From Aureococcus anophagefferens (taxonomy: Eukaryota; Sar; Pelagophyceae; Pelagomonadales; Pelagomonadaceae): a stretch of DNA of 64,000 nucleotides. A model generated the notes under the pieces. That model was not told the origin of the DNA and searched no databases. It was given only the letters and a program-made list of their open reading frames with translations. Shown here piece after piece: positions 1 through 8,656 of this stretch. The stretch is taken from the NCBI RefSeq assembly GCF_000186865.1, contig NW_008705569.1, forward strand, positions 1,126,054 through 1,190,053. Direction: 5' to 3'. Position numbers and translations under genes: made by a program. Numbering within the stretch: position 1 is the stretch's first letter; each line of letters opens with the position of its first letter.

Positions 1-168
1 CTCGCGAAGCAGAACAAGGTCGTCGAGGCGACGGACGAGTACGCGAGCCTGCTGGGCACGGCCACGGGCGACGAGGCCGCCATCCTCAAGGCCGAGCTCG
101 CGCCCCTCCTCGCGGTCCTCGGCAAGCCCCTCTCCCTGGACTCGCGCGCGCAGCCCCTCCAGCCCTGA
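1..168 (+). CDS. C-terminal end of an unidentified protein (partial)
   Basis: An open frame runs from the window edge to a TGA at 166-168 and encodes 55 residues. The tail is alanine/leucine-rich and reads as two short amphipathic helices followed by a proline-containing end. GC-rich third positions match neighbouring genes, which supports real coding sequence. No domain can be recognised from so short a piece; the rest of the gene lies upstream of the window. The next gene, on the opposite strand, ends only 24 bp away, typical of the tight convergent spacing here. Confidence 0.55.
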   Translation, partial: LAKQNKVVEATDEYASLLGTATGDEAAILKAELAPLLAVLGKPLSLDSRAQPLQP

Positions 169-191
169 GGCGCGCGCGCCGTCCGCTCCGT

Positions 192-1337
192 TTACACCAT
201 CGCCAGGTCCGCGAGGACGCGCGCGTAGGCGGGCGTGCGCGCGCCCTGGGCGTCGCGCACGACGAGGGGCGCGTCCGGCGCGACGGCCGCGGCGGCGTCG
301 TCGCCGGGCGCCGCGAGGCGCAGCACCCAGACGCCGAAGAGCGGCGGCTTCCCCTCGCGGCCGACGACGGGCAGGTGGCGCAGGATGGCGAGCCCGTTTG
401 CCTTCGCCGCCGCCGCGACGCGCGCCAGGTTGACGTGGAGCCCGCCCTCGCAGCAGACGAAGCGGTCGCCCGCCGCGCCGCCGCGGAGGAGCCGCGCGCC
501 GGCGGCGCAGTAGGCCTCGACGCCGCCCCGGAACTCGTAGCGCGCGCCCGCGGACTGCTCGCAGTTCGGGAAGGCGCCGAAGGTCGTCGACGCCGCGCCG
601 GACCCGTCGAAGGCGACGTTGAAGTAGGGCGGCGTGCCCGTGACGATCCGCTGGGCGGCTTCGCACCCCTCGTGGAGCTCGGAAAAGCCGCGCGCGTCGC
701 GGAGGTCGCCGTCGACCACGGCACAGGGCGCGCCGTTGTAGGCGATGGACCGCCGCGCGAGGGTCGCCGAGTCGACCTGGGCCTCGACGCCGCGGCCCTC
801 GTAGTCGACGCCCGCCTCGAGGCACTTCCACGCGACGAGCTGCAAGACGCTCCCGATTCCGCAGCCGACGTCGACGTGGCGGACGCGCCCCGCGACCTCG
901 CCGCTCGCGACCCAGGCCGTGACGACGTCCTCCGTCGAGTAGCGGTGGCCGCCGACGCGCTGGAAGACGCGCCACGCGCCGCTCAAGCAGCAGAGCTCCT
1001 CGCCGGGGCCGGGCGCGCCGACGCCCGCGGGCCGCGGGCCCCGGCGCGTCGACGCCTCGGACCGCGGCGCCGTCACGCGGCCGGGCTTCTTCGCGGCCTT
1101 GCTCAGCTTCCCGCTCCGCGGCGCGAGCCCGCTGCCGCCGCAGACGCCACACGACCCGTCGTCCTCCGCGCCCTCGGCCATGCGCTTCCGCTGGCGCGCG
1201 CCCATCTTCGGCTTGAGCCGCGTGCCGGCGCCCTTGCACTTCCAGCACGCGGACGACGCGCCGAAGCCGGGCAAGGCCGGTGGTGGTGCTGCGGCTGAGG
1301 CGTCGAGCTGGGGCTCGGCGGCGGAGAGCTGGGCCAT
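192..1337 (-). CDS. SAM-dependent methyltransferase (TrmN6-like) with N-terminal zinc-binding motifs
   Basis: This 381-residue protein has two parts. Residues 31-70 carry two CxxC-x-G-x-G elements (C31/C34 and C63/C66), like DnaJ-type zinc fingers. From about residue 145 follows a Rossmann methyltransferase with motif I DVGCGIGS and, further on, GTPPYF. That last motif is at the place where N6-adenine and TrmN6-type enzymes have N-P-P-Y. Here the first residue is T, so substrate class and activity are uncertain. A tRNA or rRNA base methyltransferase is the likeliest role, by family. The start ATG at 1335-1337 is followed by an alanine/proline-rich leader. The gene is intact and intronless. 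Confidence 0.7.
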   Translation of the reverse strand: MAQLSAAEPQLDASAAAPPPALPGFGASSACWKCKGAGTRLKPKMGARQRKRMAEGAEDDGSCGVCGGSGLAPRSGKLSKAAKKPGRVTAPRSEASTRRGPRPAGVGAPGPGEELCCLSGAWRVFQRVGGHRYSTEDVVTAWVASGEVAGRVRHVDVGCGIGSVLQLVAWKCLEAGVDYEGRGVEAQVDSATLARRSIAYNGAPCAVVDGDLRDARGFSELHEGCEAAQRIVTGTPPYFNVAFDGSGAASTTFGAFPNCEQSAGARYEFRGGVEAYCAAGARLLRGGAAGDRFVCCEGGLHVNLARVAAAAKANGLAILRHLPVVGREGKPPLFGVWVLRLAAPGDDAAAAVAPDAPLVVRDAQGARTPAYARVLADLAMV

Positions 1338-1500
1338 CGCTATGCCTCAACGAGACCTCAAGTGCAGCACACAGTGCAGTTTTACTTGGCAGCACGATGT
1401 CAAGTTCCTCATTTCTAAAACCACAATCAAGCGTCTCCCACCTGGCTGACGGAGAATTCCTTCGTGGTTGGAAAGGTATTGCTTATCCTGATTACCTACT

Positions 1501-2013
1501 ATGGCCACCATGGTTGCGACGACCGTGACGATGCACCGCAAAGACTTTGCCGTCCAGGACGCCTGGCAGACCAAGACGTTCCGCTGCGTCGAGCGCACGG
1601 GCGATTTCAAGCAGTTCCTCAACGACGCGGGGCTGCCCCGTATCCTCGGCGAGATCGTCGAGCGCCTGAGCGGCGTCGGCGCGACCATGACCATGGGCAT
1701 CCACGACAACATGTTCTACCGCACGGAGCACGGCCTGCTCAAGGACAAGGTGAACCTGCCCGTGCCGCTCGACGGCTCCGAGGTCTCGGACCGCAACGCG
1801 CTCGGCCACGCGATCACGAAGCGCGGGTCGCTCGTGGGCGGCGCCGTCGAGGTGCGCAGCGTCACCACGTGCAACGGCAAGGGCAACAACGGCATGGCGA
1901 GGTACGAGATCGTCGGCGACGAGCTGCTCGTCACCGTGGCGAACTTGGACACGGGCGCGGCGTTCCGGTTGCGCATGGAGCGCGTCGACGAGGCGCCGTC
2001 GCCCTGGTTCTAG
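1501..2013 (+). CDS. Small beta-rich protein of unknown function (possible FABP/lipocalin-like fold)
   Basis: The frame encodes 170 residues from an ATG at 1501. The protein is made of alternating hydrophobic/polar strands with a glycine-rich turn (NGKGNNG) near residue 125 and a closing strand pattern LLVTVANL...FRLRMERV, which recalls small lipid-binding beta-barrels. There is no signal peptide and no membrane segment. A lipid- or ligand-binding role is only a fold-based guess; no family motif is decisive. It sits downstream of the divergent methyltransferase with 163 bp between their starts. Confidence 0.6.
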   Translation: MATMVATTVTMHRKDFAVQDAWQTKTFRCVERTGDFKQFLNDAGLPRILGEIVERLSGVGATMTMGIHDNMFYRTEHGLLKDKVNLPVPLDGSEVSDRNALGHAITKRGSLVGGAVEVRSVTTCNGKGNNGMARYEIVGDELLVTVANLDTGAAFRLRMERVDEAPSPWF

Positions 2014-2319
2014 GGGCTCCGCTGTAATGTGTGCAAGTGTGGTCCCGGCGGGCGTTTCGTATGCGAGGCGGGCGACGCGCGGCGCTCGTCCGCGGCGCGG
2101 CGCGCCGTCGCGGCGGCGGCCGCCACGAGGTCGTCGAAGCTGCGAGGCGTGCCTCCGCGACGCCGCGCATGTCCGACGTAGCCAGCGCAAGACCGCAAAA
2201 GGCCGGGCTCTTCGACGGTCCCCAAAAAGAATGACAGTTGCACGCGCCTCGAAGTAGGTGTTGCAGCTTTGCACTCGCCTTGAAGTAGCATTGTTGCACC
2301 TTTTAAAAGCTGCCCAAGC
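2014..2319. other. Intergenic region, about 306 bp, no gene seen
   Basis: This gap between two plus-strand genes holds no convincing frame. Near its right end are two related CTCGAAGTAG / CTTGAAGTAG stretches and a TTTTAAAA box at about 2300-2307, some 13-20 bp before the next ATG. The box could be a core promoter element, but that is inferred from position only. Confidence 0.4.
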
Positions 2320-3989
2320 ATGAGTCGATGGTCGCCGCTGCTGCTGCTGCTCCTGGGTGGCAGCGTCGGCGACGAGGCGGGCATCGACGTCGTCATCGAG
2401 GCCACGGCCGCGGACGTCTACTACGCCCTGCCCTACGCGCTCTTCGCGCTGCGGCGGCGCGGCCGCGGCTTCGTCGGGTCCATCACCGTCAGCTACGCCG
2501 CGGCGGAGCGCAGGGACTTCGCCAAGCTGGAGAAGGTCTTCCCCGCTTCGCCGGGCAACGGGACGCGGCGCGACGTCGTCTTCACGTCCGCCGGCGCGCC
2601 CGGCGGCGCGCGGCTCGCGGCGGACGCCGTCGCGTTCCGCCGCGTCGACGCGGCGAGCTGGGCCGCGAGGAACGGCACGTTCCTCCGCGCGCCCGACGAC
2701 GACGGGACGGGCGCCCTGCGCGCCGCGCTGCGCTGCGTGGCCCTCGAGGACGTGGACTTTGGCGACGCGGCCAGAGCGCTGCGGCGCTGCGGCGACGTCG
2801 CGCGGCGCGAGCGCCGCGCGGCGGCCGCGCGGCGCGGCCTCTGCCTCGACGGGCGGCTCGCGCCGGAGCACTTCGTCATCGGCGCCCAGAAGGCGGGCAC
2901 GACGACCTTCGCGTCCGCGCTCGCGGCGCAGCCGTCGATCGTGCTGCCCGAGGGCGCGTCCGCGGGCGCCCGGAAGGAGCCGCACGTCTTCGACGGGCCC
3001 GTGCTCCGCGAGGAGTGGCTGCGGCGCTACCCCGCCTGCGAACGGAAGGCCGGCGCGGCGGACGTCGCGGCCGCCGTCGCGGCCGCCCGGGCCCGCGGCG
3101 GCCTCGCGACCGTCGAGCTCCGTTCGGGCGCCGCCGCGCGGCGCGTGGGCCTCGACGCGACGCCCGTGCTCTACGTGGACGCCGCGCCGAAGATCGTGGC
3201 GCAGTACGGCGCTCTGGCGCCGCGGCTCTCGTTCACGGTCCTGCTCCGGGACCCCGTCGGGCGCACGGCGTCCGCGTTCCACAACTGGGTCCGCGCGGGG
3301 TGGCGCCGGGAGAAGTCCAAGGCGGACCGCGTGGAGACGCTGGAGCAGTACGTGGCCTACCTCGCGAAGCGCGGCGGCCGCGACCCGTTCTCGCACGTCC
3401 CGGGCGGCGTCGGGCGCCTCTTTCGCGCGCGCGGCGGACGCGAGCCGCGCAGGTCTGGGGGCCTTTCGCGGGGTCCAAGTACGCGGACCACCTGCGCGCG
3501 TGGTTCGCCGCGCTCGCGCCGTCCCAGTTCGCCGTCGTGCCCTTCCGCTACCTCGACGACGACCCGCCCCGGCGCGCGCTCTTTCCCTGGACGAGAAAGC
3601 GGACGGAGCGGGCTCCGCCGCCGCCGCTCGCGCCGCGCGACGCGGCCAACGAGTCGGCGCTCGACTTCACGCTGCGGCGCCTCGGGCTGCCGCTCCCGGA
3701 GACCCGGGCCGTCGACTGCATCGCCCTGAACCGCCGCCGCGCGCTCGACGGCGCCGCGGGCCGCGCGCTCGGGCCCTGCAACGCGCGCGCGCGCGCGCCG
3801 GAGGACGACGCGCTGTCGCCGGCGTCGGCCGCGGCCCTCGCGAAGCTCGTCGCGACCCACGTCTCGCCGCTCAAGGTCGCCCGGGTCCTCGCCGGCGCGC
3901 CGGGGGAGGAGCCGCCGCGGCTCTTCGCGTTCCGCGGAGACGCGAAGGACCCCGCCGCCGTCGCCGACTGGCTCGCGCGGAGCTGGTGA
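2320..3989 (+). CDS. Secreted/Golgi-type sulfotransferase, two frames joined by a small intron
   Basis: The protein begins with a hydrophobic signal or anchor (residues 1-15) and a beta-rich region. A PAPS-binding P-loop, IGAQKAGTTTF, lies near residue 188, followed by a K-EPHVFD element, and the 3'-phosphate motif LLRDPVGRTASAFHNW lies near residue 308; these define a carbohydrate-type sulfotransferase. The frame then shifts by two. A GT-AG intron at 3397-3452 (56 nt, or 44 nt from the GT at 3409) joins it exactly to the downstream segment beginning VWGPFAGSKYADHL, which ends at the TGA at 3987-3989; the 56-nt model gives 537 residues. A sequencing frameshift is the alternative. It would sulfate glycans in the secretory path. 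Confidence 0.75.
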
Positions 3990-3995
3990 TACGTG

Positions 3996-4331
3996 TTAGC
4001 TCGCGTAGCTCCCCTCGTCGTGTCTCTCGTAGCCGCTCGTCTCGAGGAGGTTCTCGATGATCTGCTGCTTGACGTTCTGGCGGATGTCGTTCGCGCGGCG
4101 GATCGCGGTCATGCGCACCTGCGGGCGGCGTCGTTCCGCGCGTCCGCGGCGCCGCGGGCAATCGGCGAAGCGCGCCAAAAAACGGATCGCGGCGCGGCGC
4201 CGCGCGGCCTTGGACCGGAGCATGGCCTCCTTCTCCTCGTGATGCGGGCTGTGGATGACGACCTCCTCCTCGACCTTTCGCGCCTCGAGCTTCGTGATGT
4301 CGAATTTCGGGACGCTCGAGCCGCGCTTCAT
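3996..4331 (-). CDS. Small charged protein of unknown function
   Basis: A 111-residue, lysine/arginine-rich, mainly helical protein. It starts at an ATG (4329-4331) and ends TSGYERHDEGSYAS. No known family was recognised. The middle (about residues 45-70, arginine-rich with lower third-position order) may be an unrecognised small intron ending at CCCGCAG near 4120, because the flanking segments look better conserved in character than the middle. It ends 7 bp from the convergent sulfotransferase stop. Confidence 0.5.
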   Translation of the reverse strand: MKRGSSVPKFDITKLEARKVEEEVVIHSPHHEEKEAMLRSKAARRRAAIRFLARFADCPRRRGRAERRRPQVRMTAIRRANDIRQNVKQQIIENLLETSGYERHDEGSYAS

Positions 4332-4492
4332 GGCGTTCGAGCGCTGGTGCGCCGCCGACGCCCGCGGACCGCGCGCCCAGCCCGAGCGTTGGCTTTTTGT
4401 TGCCGGGAAAGTTGAACGGCAATAAAATAGGTTTCTCGCAGCCCTCGTCGCCTGGATCTGCTGTTTGTGCTCGCGCGCCCGCGTCGCGGACG

Positions 4493-5320
4493 ATGCTGGG
4501 CATGGCGCGGACGCGGTCATGGTTCGGGTCGAGCCTGCCGAGCTGCACCTACCCGCGGGAGCGGGCCTGCTGCGACGACGTCCAGCGCGAGGTCGTCTAC
4601 AGCAGCGTCCACGACCCGCCGCGGCCGAGCACGCTCGTGGAGAACGTGCTGCTCGAGTCGACGCTGGACCGGCTCTTCCCACTGGACCCCAAGTCCGGCG
4701 CGCTCTGGTGCGACGAGACCTTCTGGTTCGACTCCGTCGAGGGCGACGAGGACGGGCCCGAGGACGACCGGCTCCTCGCGCCGGCGCCGCGCCTGAGCGC
4801 ACCGGACCGGAACCGCCGCTCGCTGAAGGCGAAGCTCCAGGGCGAGTGGGTGCTCACGGCGGCCGACGTCGGCAACGACGGCGCGGCCCACATGCGGCTC
4901 AACGGCCGGTCGTGGGTCGCGATCAGGCTCGCGGCGTACGTCCTGGGCCGCAACGTCGGCCACCTGCGCCAGTACTTTGACGTGCACGGCGACCGCGTCA
5001 CCGTGCGCCAGACGGGGCTGCCGAGCTTCACGACGCACCTGCGCGTCGACTGCGGCGACGCGCGCTACCCGCCGGAGCGCGCGGTCCTCACGTCGGGCTA
5101 CGTGGCGCCGGGCACCCACGCCTGGGACGGCGCGACGCTCGCGACAACCATCACGAAGCCCGACGCGTCCGGCGGCTTCGACGGCTTCTCCCGCGAGTTC
5201 CGCAGCGACAGCGAGTTCGTCTACTCCAACTTCGTGCTGGACGAGAACGAGAACCGCAAGCCCGTCGTCGTCCTCACCTTCACCCGCGTCACGGGCGGCC
5301 AGCTCTCCGCCGACCGCTAG
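4493..5320 (+). CDS. Beta-rich protein of unknown function (lipocalin-like C-terminal half)
   Basis: The first in-frame ATG that fits is at 4493 and gives 275 residues; the frame is open a little further 5' but only with a TTG. The N-terminal 120 residues are acidic and low in structure. The C-terminal half starts LQGEWVLTAADVGNDG and continues as repeated strands, with YVLGRNVGHLRQYFDV and a final VVLTFTRV, which looks like a small ligand-binding beta-barrel. No catalytic motif is visible. It lies between a divergent small gene and a same-strand cupin-like gene. Confidence 0.6.
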   Translation: MLGMARTRSWFGSSLPSCTYPRERACCDDVQREVVYSSVHDPPRPSTLVENVLLESTLDRLFPLDPKSGALWCDETFWFDSVEGDEDGPEDDRLLAPAPRLSAPDRNRRSLKAKLQGEWVLTAADVGNDGAAHMRLNGRSWVAIRLAAYVLGRNVGHLRQYFDVHGDRVTVRQTGLPSFTTHLRVDCGDARYPPERAVLTSGYVAPGTHAWDGATLATTITKPDASGGFDGFSREFRSDSEFVYSNFVLDENENRKPVVVLTFTRVTGGQLSADR

Positions 5321-5400
5321 GGCGGGGGGCGGCCTTTTGTAAAAGGTTTTTCTCATTGATCTTCAAGTTGTTCTTCAACGAGGCTGCCCGGGCTGTGACG

Positions 5401-6548
5401 ATGGGGCGTCGAGGCTCCGTGGGCCTGGTCCTGCTCGGGATCCTCTACTACTTTCACGACGCCGTCATCACCGTATTGCCGAAACCTGTCGACGATCTGC
5501 TGTTGCGCTGCCTCTATCCCCGCGAGAAGGTCAACACAAACGCTGGCGACGTCCACCTGCCTCACATCACCTACGCGCGGCCAATCGCGCTCGAGGACGG
5601 CGAGGACCTGTCCGCGGCCTTCGACCCGCGGGGCTACCCGAAGCTGCTGCGCAACGTCGTCGCGCGGGACCAGGACGCCATCGTCGCGTACCTGGCGGAG
5701 CGCAACGCGGGACGGACGATGCGCATGCTCGACTACACGGAGGCCATCGAATCCGGCGCGCCGCGGCGCCTCGCGTCCCCGCGCGTCGAACCGCGCACGT
5801 CCTAGGCCCCCACTTCTCGAGTTCCTGCATGCGGAACATTCCGGACGTCGTCGTCGGCTTCGACGAGTACGCGCGGGCGCACCTGTTCTCGAACGTGTCC
5901 CGCAACAGCTCCGCGCTGTACGCGGGCTTCGAGGCGATCACGGACGCGGACGCCGTCGCGGAGGTCGTCGGCGTCGACATCACGGAGCTCGGCGGCCGCG
6001 ACTATCGCCTGAACCAGCTCTTCACGTCGAACTTTGCGAACGGCACGGCGTCCGCGGCGCTGCACTGCGCGCCCATCGACTCCGTCGTCGTGCAGCTCGT
6101 CGGGACGAAGACCTGGTACTTCGTGGCGCCCGACGACCTCAAGGACATCCCGGCGACGCCCATGCCCACGTTCTTCGCCTTCCCCCACACGGACGACGAG
6201 CTCCTCGCGCGCGTGCGGCACGTCCACGTCGTCAAGCAGCGGCCGGGCGACGTCCTCTACTTCGGCCCGTCGTGGTGCCACGCCGTCTGGACGGAGCCGG
6301 GGCCCAACGTCATGTTCAACATGCGCTACAACGCGCCCCACCTCGTCAAGGCCGGGCCGCGGTACCTGTTCTGGAAGGTCATGGCGCGCATCCTCAAAAA
6401 CAACATCCGCCAGAAGTCGGGCATCAACCCCCAGGACAACAAGAAGTTCTACGGCCGCCTCTACGAGGACCTCATGTCCTACTACGCGGACTGCGGCCGC
6501 AGCGACGCCGCCGAGAAGCTTTTCGCGGCGCGGCATAAGGCGCCCTAG
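5401..6548 (+). CDS. Membrane-anchored cupin/JmjC-like protein (paralogue of the gene at 23146)
   Basis: An N-terminal hydrophobic segment (GLVLLGILYYFHDAVITVL) anchors the protein. The C-terminal half is a cupin/JmjC-like barrel: ALHCAPIDS, GTKTWYFVAPDDL, RPGDVLYFGPSWCHAVWTEPGP. The two parts are in different frames. A 50-nt intron at 5756-5805 with a GC donor (GCGCGC) and TAG acceptor joins them as ...YTEAIESG-PHFSSSCMRN..., giving 365 residues. A GT alternative (5775-5821) is possible but less natural. In JmjC enzymes the first iron ligands are H-x-D; here the site reads H-C-A, so catalysis is doubtful. The closest relative in the window is the gene at 23146-24240. Confidence 0.65.
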
Positions 6549-6604
6549 CCCGCGGCGCGCGGGGACCGCCGGGGTGCAGCACCAGCCTCCGATTGGACCG
6601 CGGA

Positions 6605-6886
6605 TTAGAACCAGCCGCGGAACCACTCGGGGTGCACCGTGTCCAGCGCGCCGACGAGGAAGGGGCCGAGGATGAAGAGGAGCTTGCCCCACTTGCCGGC
6701 CGCGGACTCGGACTCGTCGTCGCCCTCCGCCGCGAGGAGCGCCGGTCGCCTCCGGACGGCGGCGGCGCCGACGCGCGGCGGCGAGGTGGAGCCTCGGCTG
6801 CGCGCCGCGGAGCGCGGCGCGCGCACCACGGGCGGCGCGAGAGCAGCTGCGGCGGCGACGAGTGCGAGGAGTGGTGCGACGCGCAT
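6605..6886 (-). CDS. Small plastid-targeted single-pass membrane protein
   Basis: A 93-residue protein with a signal peptide (MRVAPLLALVAAAAALAPP) followed by an arginine/serine/proline-rich stretch, the layout of a bipartite presequence for a secondary plastid. The mature end holds one membrane segment, LLFILGPFLVGALDTV, and a tryptophan-rich C-terminus. The second ATG (6884-6886) was chosen because the signal peptide begins there; an upstream ATG would add eight residues. It resembles small thylakoid subunits in build, but no named family was recognised. Confidence 0.6.
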   Translation of the reverse strand: MRVAPLLALVAAAAALAPPVVRAPRSAARSRGSTSPPRVGAAAVRRRPALLAAEGDDESESAAGKWGKLLFILGPFLVGALDTVHPEWFRGWF

Positions 6887-6898
6887 GACAGCGGTTTT

Positions 6899-7048
6899 GC
6901 AGCGATGCAAACGGCGCGTCTACGACCTCGAGCGCCGCGCCGGTGCGTCGGGCCCAAACTCTGGGAGAGCGCCGCAGCGATGCGAACGGCGCGTCTACGA
7001 CCTCGAGCGCCGCGCCGGTGCGTCGGGCCCAAACTCTGGGAGAGCGCC
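6899..7048. repeat. Tandem repeat, two 75-bp copies
   Basis: Positions 6899-6973 and 6974-7048 are almost identical (one A/G difference near the start of the unit). The repeat lies in the 339-bp gap between the divergent small plastid gene and the membrane protein gene at 7226. The unit length is a multiple of three but no supported gene covers it. The rest of the gap (7049-7225) shows no gene. Confidence 0.85.
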
Positions 7049-7225
7049 GAGCTTTACTTGATCAACAATCTTTGCACGCACCGCGACGCCAAAAGTCCAG
7101 GCTGTTTCTTATGGCAGCATTGTCGCAGCGGCGGCTTCCACTGCCCGCGCCGCGCGTTGCACCCGGCTAGTCGCTGCACGAAGGAACGCGCGGCTCGGCG
7201 TCGCGGCCGTCGCGCAACCGCCGCC

Positions 7226-8656
7226 ATGTCGGCGGACATCGAGACGCCGGACTGGGCCAAGCCGGGCAGCCAGATGGGCAACGACGACGACGCGTCGCCG
7301 GCGTGGGCGAGCGAGGGCGTCGTGTCCCAGCAGAAGACGGAGCAGGAGGTGGAGATTCTGACGGACCTGAAGGAGTACTTCGAGCTGGAGGACGTCGGCA
7401 AGGAGCTCGTGGGCACGGCCGTGTTCCAGGCGCTCTTCGACCTGCTCGTGACCATCTACAACTACCGCGGCTACAGCGGCGACATCGACCGCGTCGACTT
7501 CACGTCCGTCGTCACGGAGACCTACTCCAAGGCCTTCATGCTCGGCTGGATCGTCACGGCCATCGGCCACTTCAAGGCGCGCGCGAAGAACAAGGAGAAG
7601 AAGCAGATCATCCCCTTCCTCCACCCGTCGGTCCTCGACGAGGGCGCGCTGAAGTACGTGCCGCGGGGGTCGTCGGCGGCGGCGTCGCTCGTGACGGCGC
7701 TCTTCTGGACCGTGGTCATGGGCAGCTCCGTCGTCGTCCTGGTTCTCATCCTGTGGCTCATGGTCGGCAAGGACCAGGACGACGACAAGATGAACGGCTA
7801 CCTCTACAGCGTCTACCAGGCCGTCATCGGCGGCTTCTTCGGCTGGAACGTCATCGCCGTGGGCATGATCCAGGGCTCGACGACGATCCCGCCGGAGATT
7901 TTGGCGGCGTACGAGCGGCAGAAGGGCGGCGCGGAGGAGAACGAGCGCGCGCACTTCCGGCTCGACGAGAAGGTCGTCACGACGGTCATGGTCGACACCG
8001 TCGGCAAGGTCTTCGCCTGCTTCTCCGCGGCGCACCGCGTCGTCTTCGTGACCCTGGTCTTCGCCGTCGCGTCGCTGTCGACGGCGTTCACCTACGGCTA
8101 CCTCTACGACGGCGACATGAACGAGGGCGACGGCGGGCTGAACCGCGTCGAGGGGCGGGACCAGCTCATCGCGGACATGTGCGGGAGCACGCTCTTCGCG
8201 GCCGTCGCCGTGTCGCTCGCGTGCTCGTGGTACAAGGGCCCCATCGAGAACGGCAAGCTGCCCTACCTCGACCCCGCGGTCTTCGACAACGGCCTCCTCC
8301 GCGGCTTCCCGCGCGACTTCTCGAGCGCGTCGCGGCGCGTCGCGACGAACGCGGGCTTCTGGTGCGCGGCGGTCGTGTCCTTCACCGTCGCGTTCTCCTA
8401 CATCCTGGGCGTCGAGATCGTCTTCAGCGGCCAGTCGTACGTGAACATGAAGATCATGTACTACATCCCCCTCTGCGGCCTCATCGCCGCCATGAACGTC
8501 ATGCAGCTCGCCGCGGACATCCCCGAGGCGGACCGGGAGCGGCTCGAGGCCGCGCGGAAGCGCGGCGGCGTCCGCGCGCCGCCCGACGACGACGACGTCG
8601 TCGTCGAGCTCGAGGTCGACGAGGCGGGCGCGGACGCGCCTAAGGACGACCCCTAG
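7226..8656 (+). CDS. Multi-pass membrane protein with an internal duplication
   Basis: A 476-residue protein with about seven or eight hydrophobic segments, an acidic N-terminus and an acidic C-terminal tail rich in D, E and V. Two halves repeat. Each has membrane helices, then a signature (FLHPSVLDEGALKYVPRG at about residue 132; YLDPAVFDNGLLRGFPRD at about 350), then serine/alanine-rich sequence leading into further helices. The function is unknown; the repeat suggests a transporter- or channel-like pseudo-symmetric fold, which is inference. The start ATG at 7226 follows a GCCGCC stretch. Its TAG stop (8654-8656) overlaps the stop of the convergent TSEN34 gene. Confidence 0.7.
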   Translation: MSADIETPDWAKPGSQMGNDDDASPAWASEGVVSQQKTEQEVEILTDLKEYFELEDVGKELVGTAVFQALFDLLVTIYNYRGYSGDIDRVDFTSVVTETYSKAFMLGWIVTAIGHFKARAKNKEKKQIIPFLHPSVLDEGALKYVPRGSSAAASLVTALFWTVVMGSSVVVLVLILWLMVGKDQDDDKMNGYLYSVYQAVIGGFFGWNVIAVGMIQGSTTIPPEILAAYERQKGGAEENERAHFRLDEKVVTTVMVDTVGKVFACFSAAHRVVFVTLVFAVASLSTAFTYGYLYDGDMNEGDGGLNRVEGRDQLIADMCGSTLFAAVAVSLACSWYKGPIENGKLPYLDPAVFDNGLLRGFPRDFSSASRRVATNAGFWCAAVVSFTVAFSYILGVEIVFSGQSYVNMKIMYYIPLCGLIAAMNVMQLAADIPEADRERLEAARKRGGVRAPPDDDDVVVELEVDEAGADAPKDDP

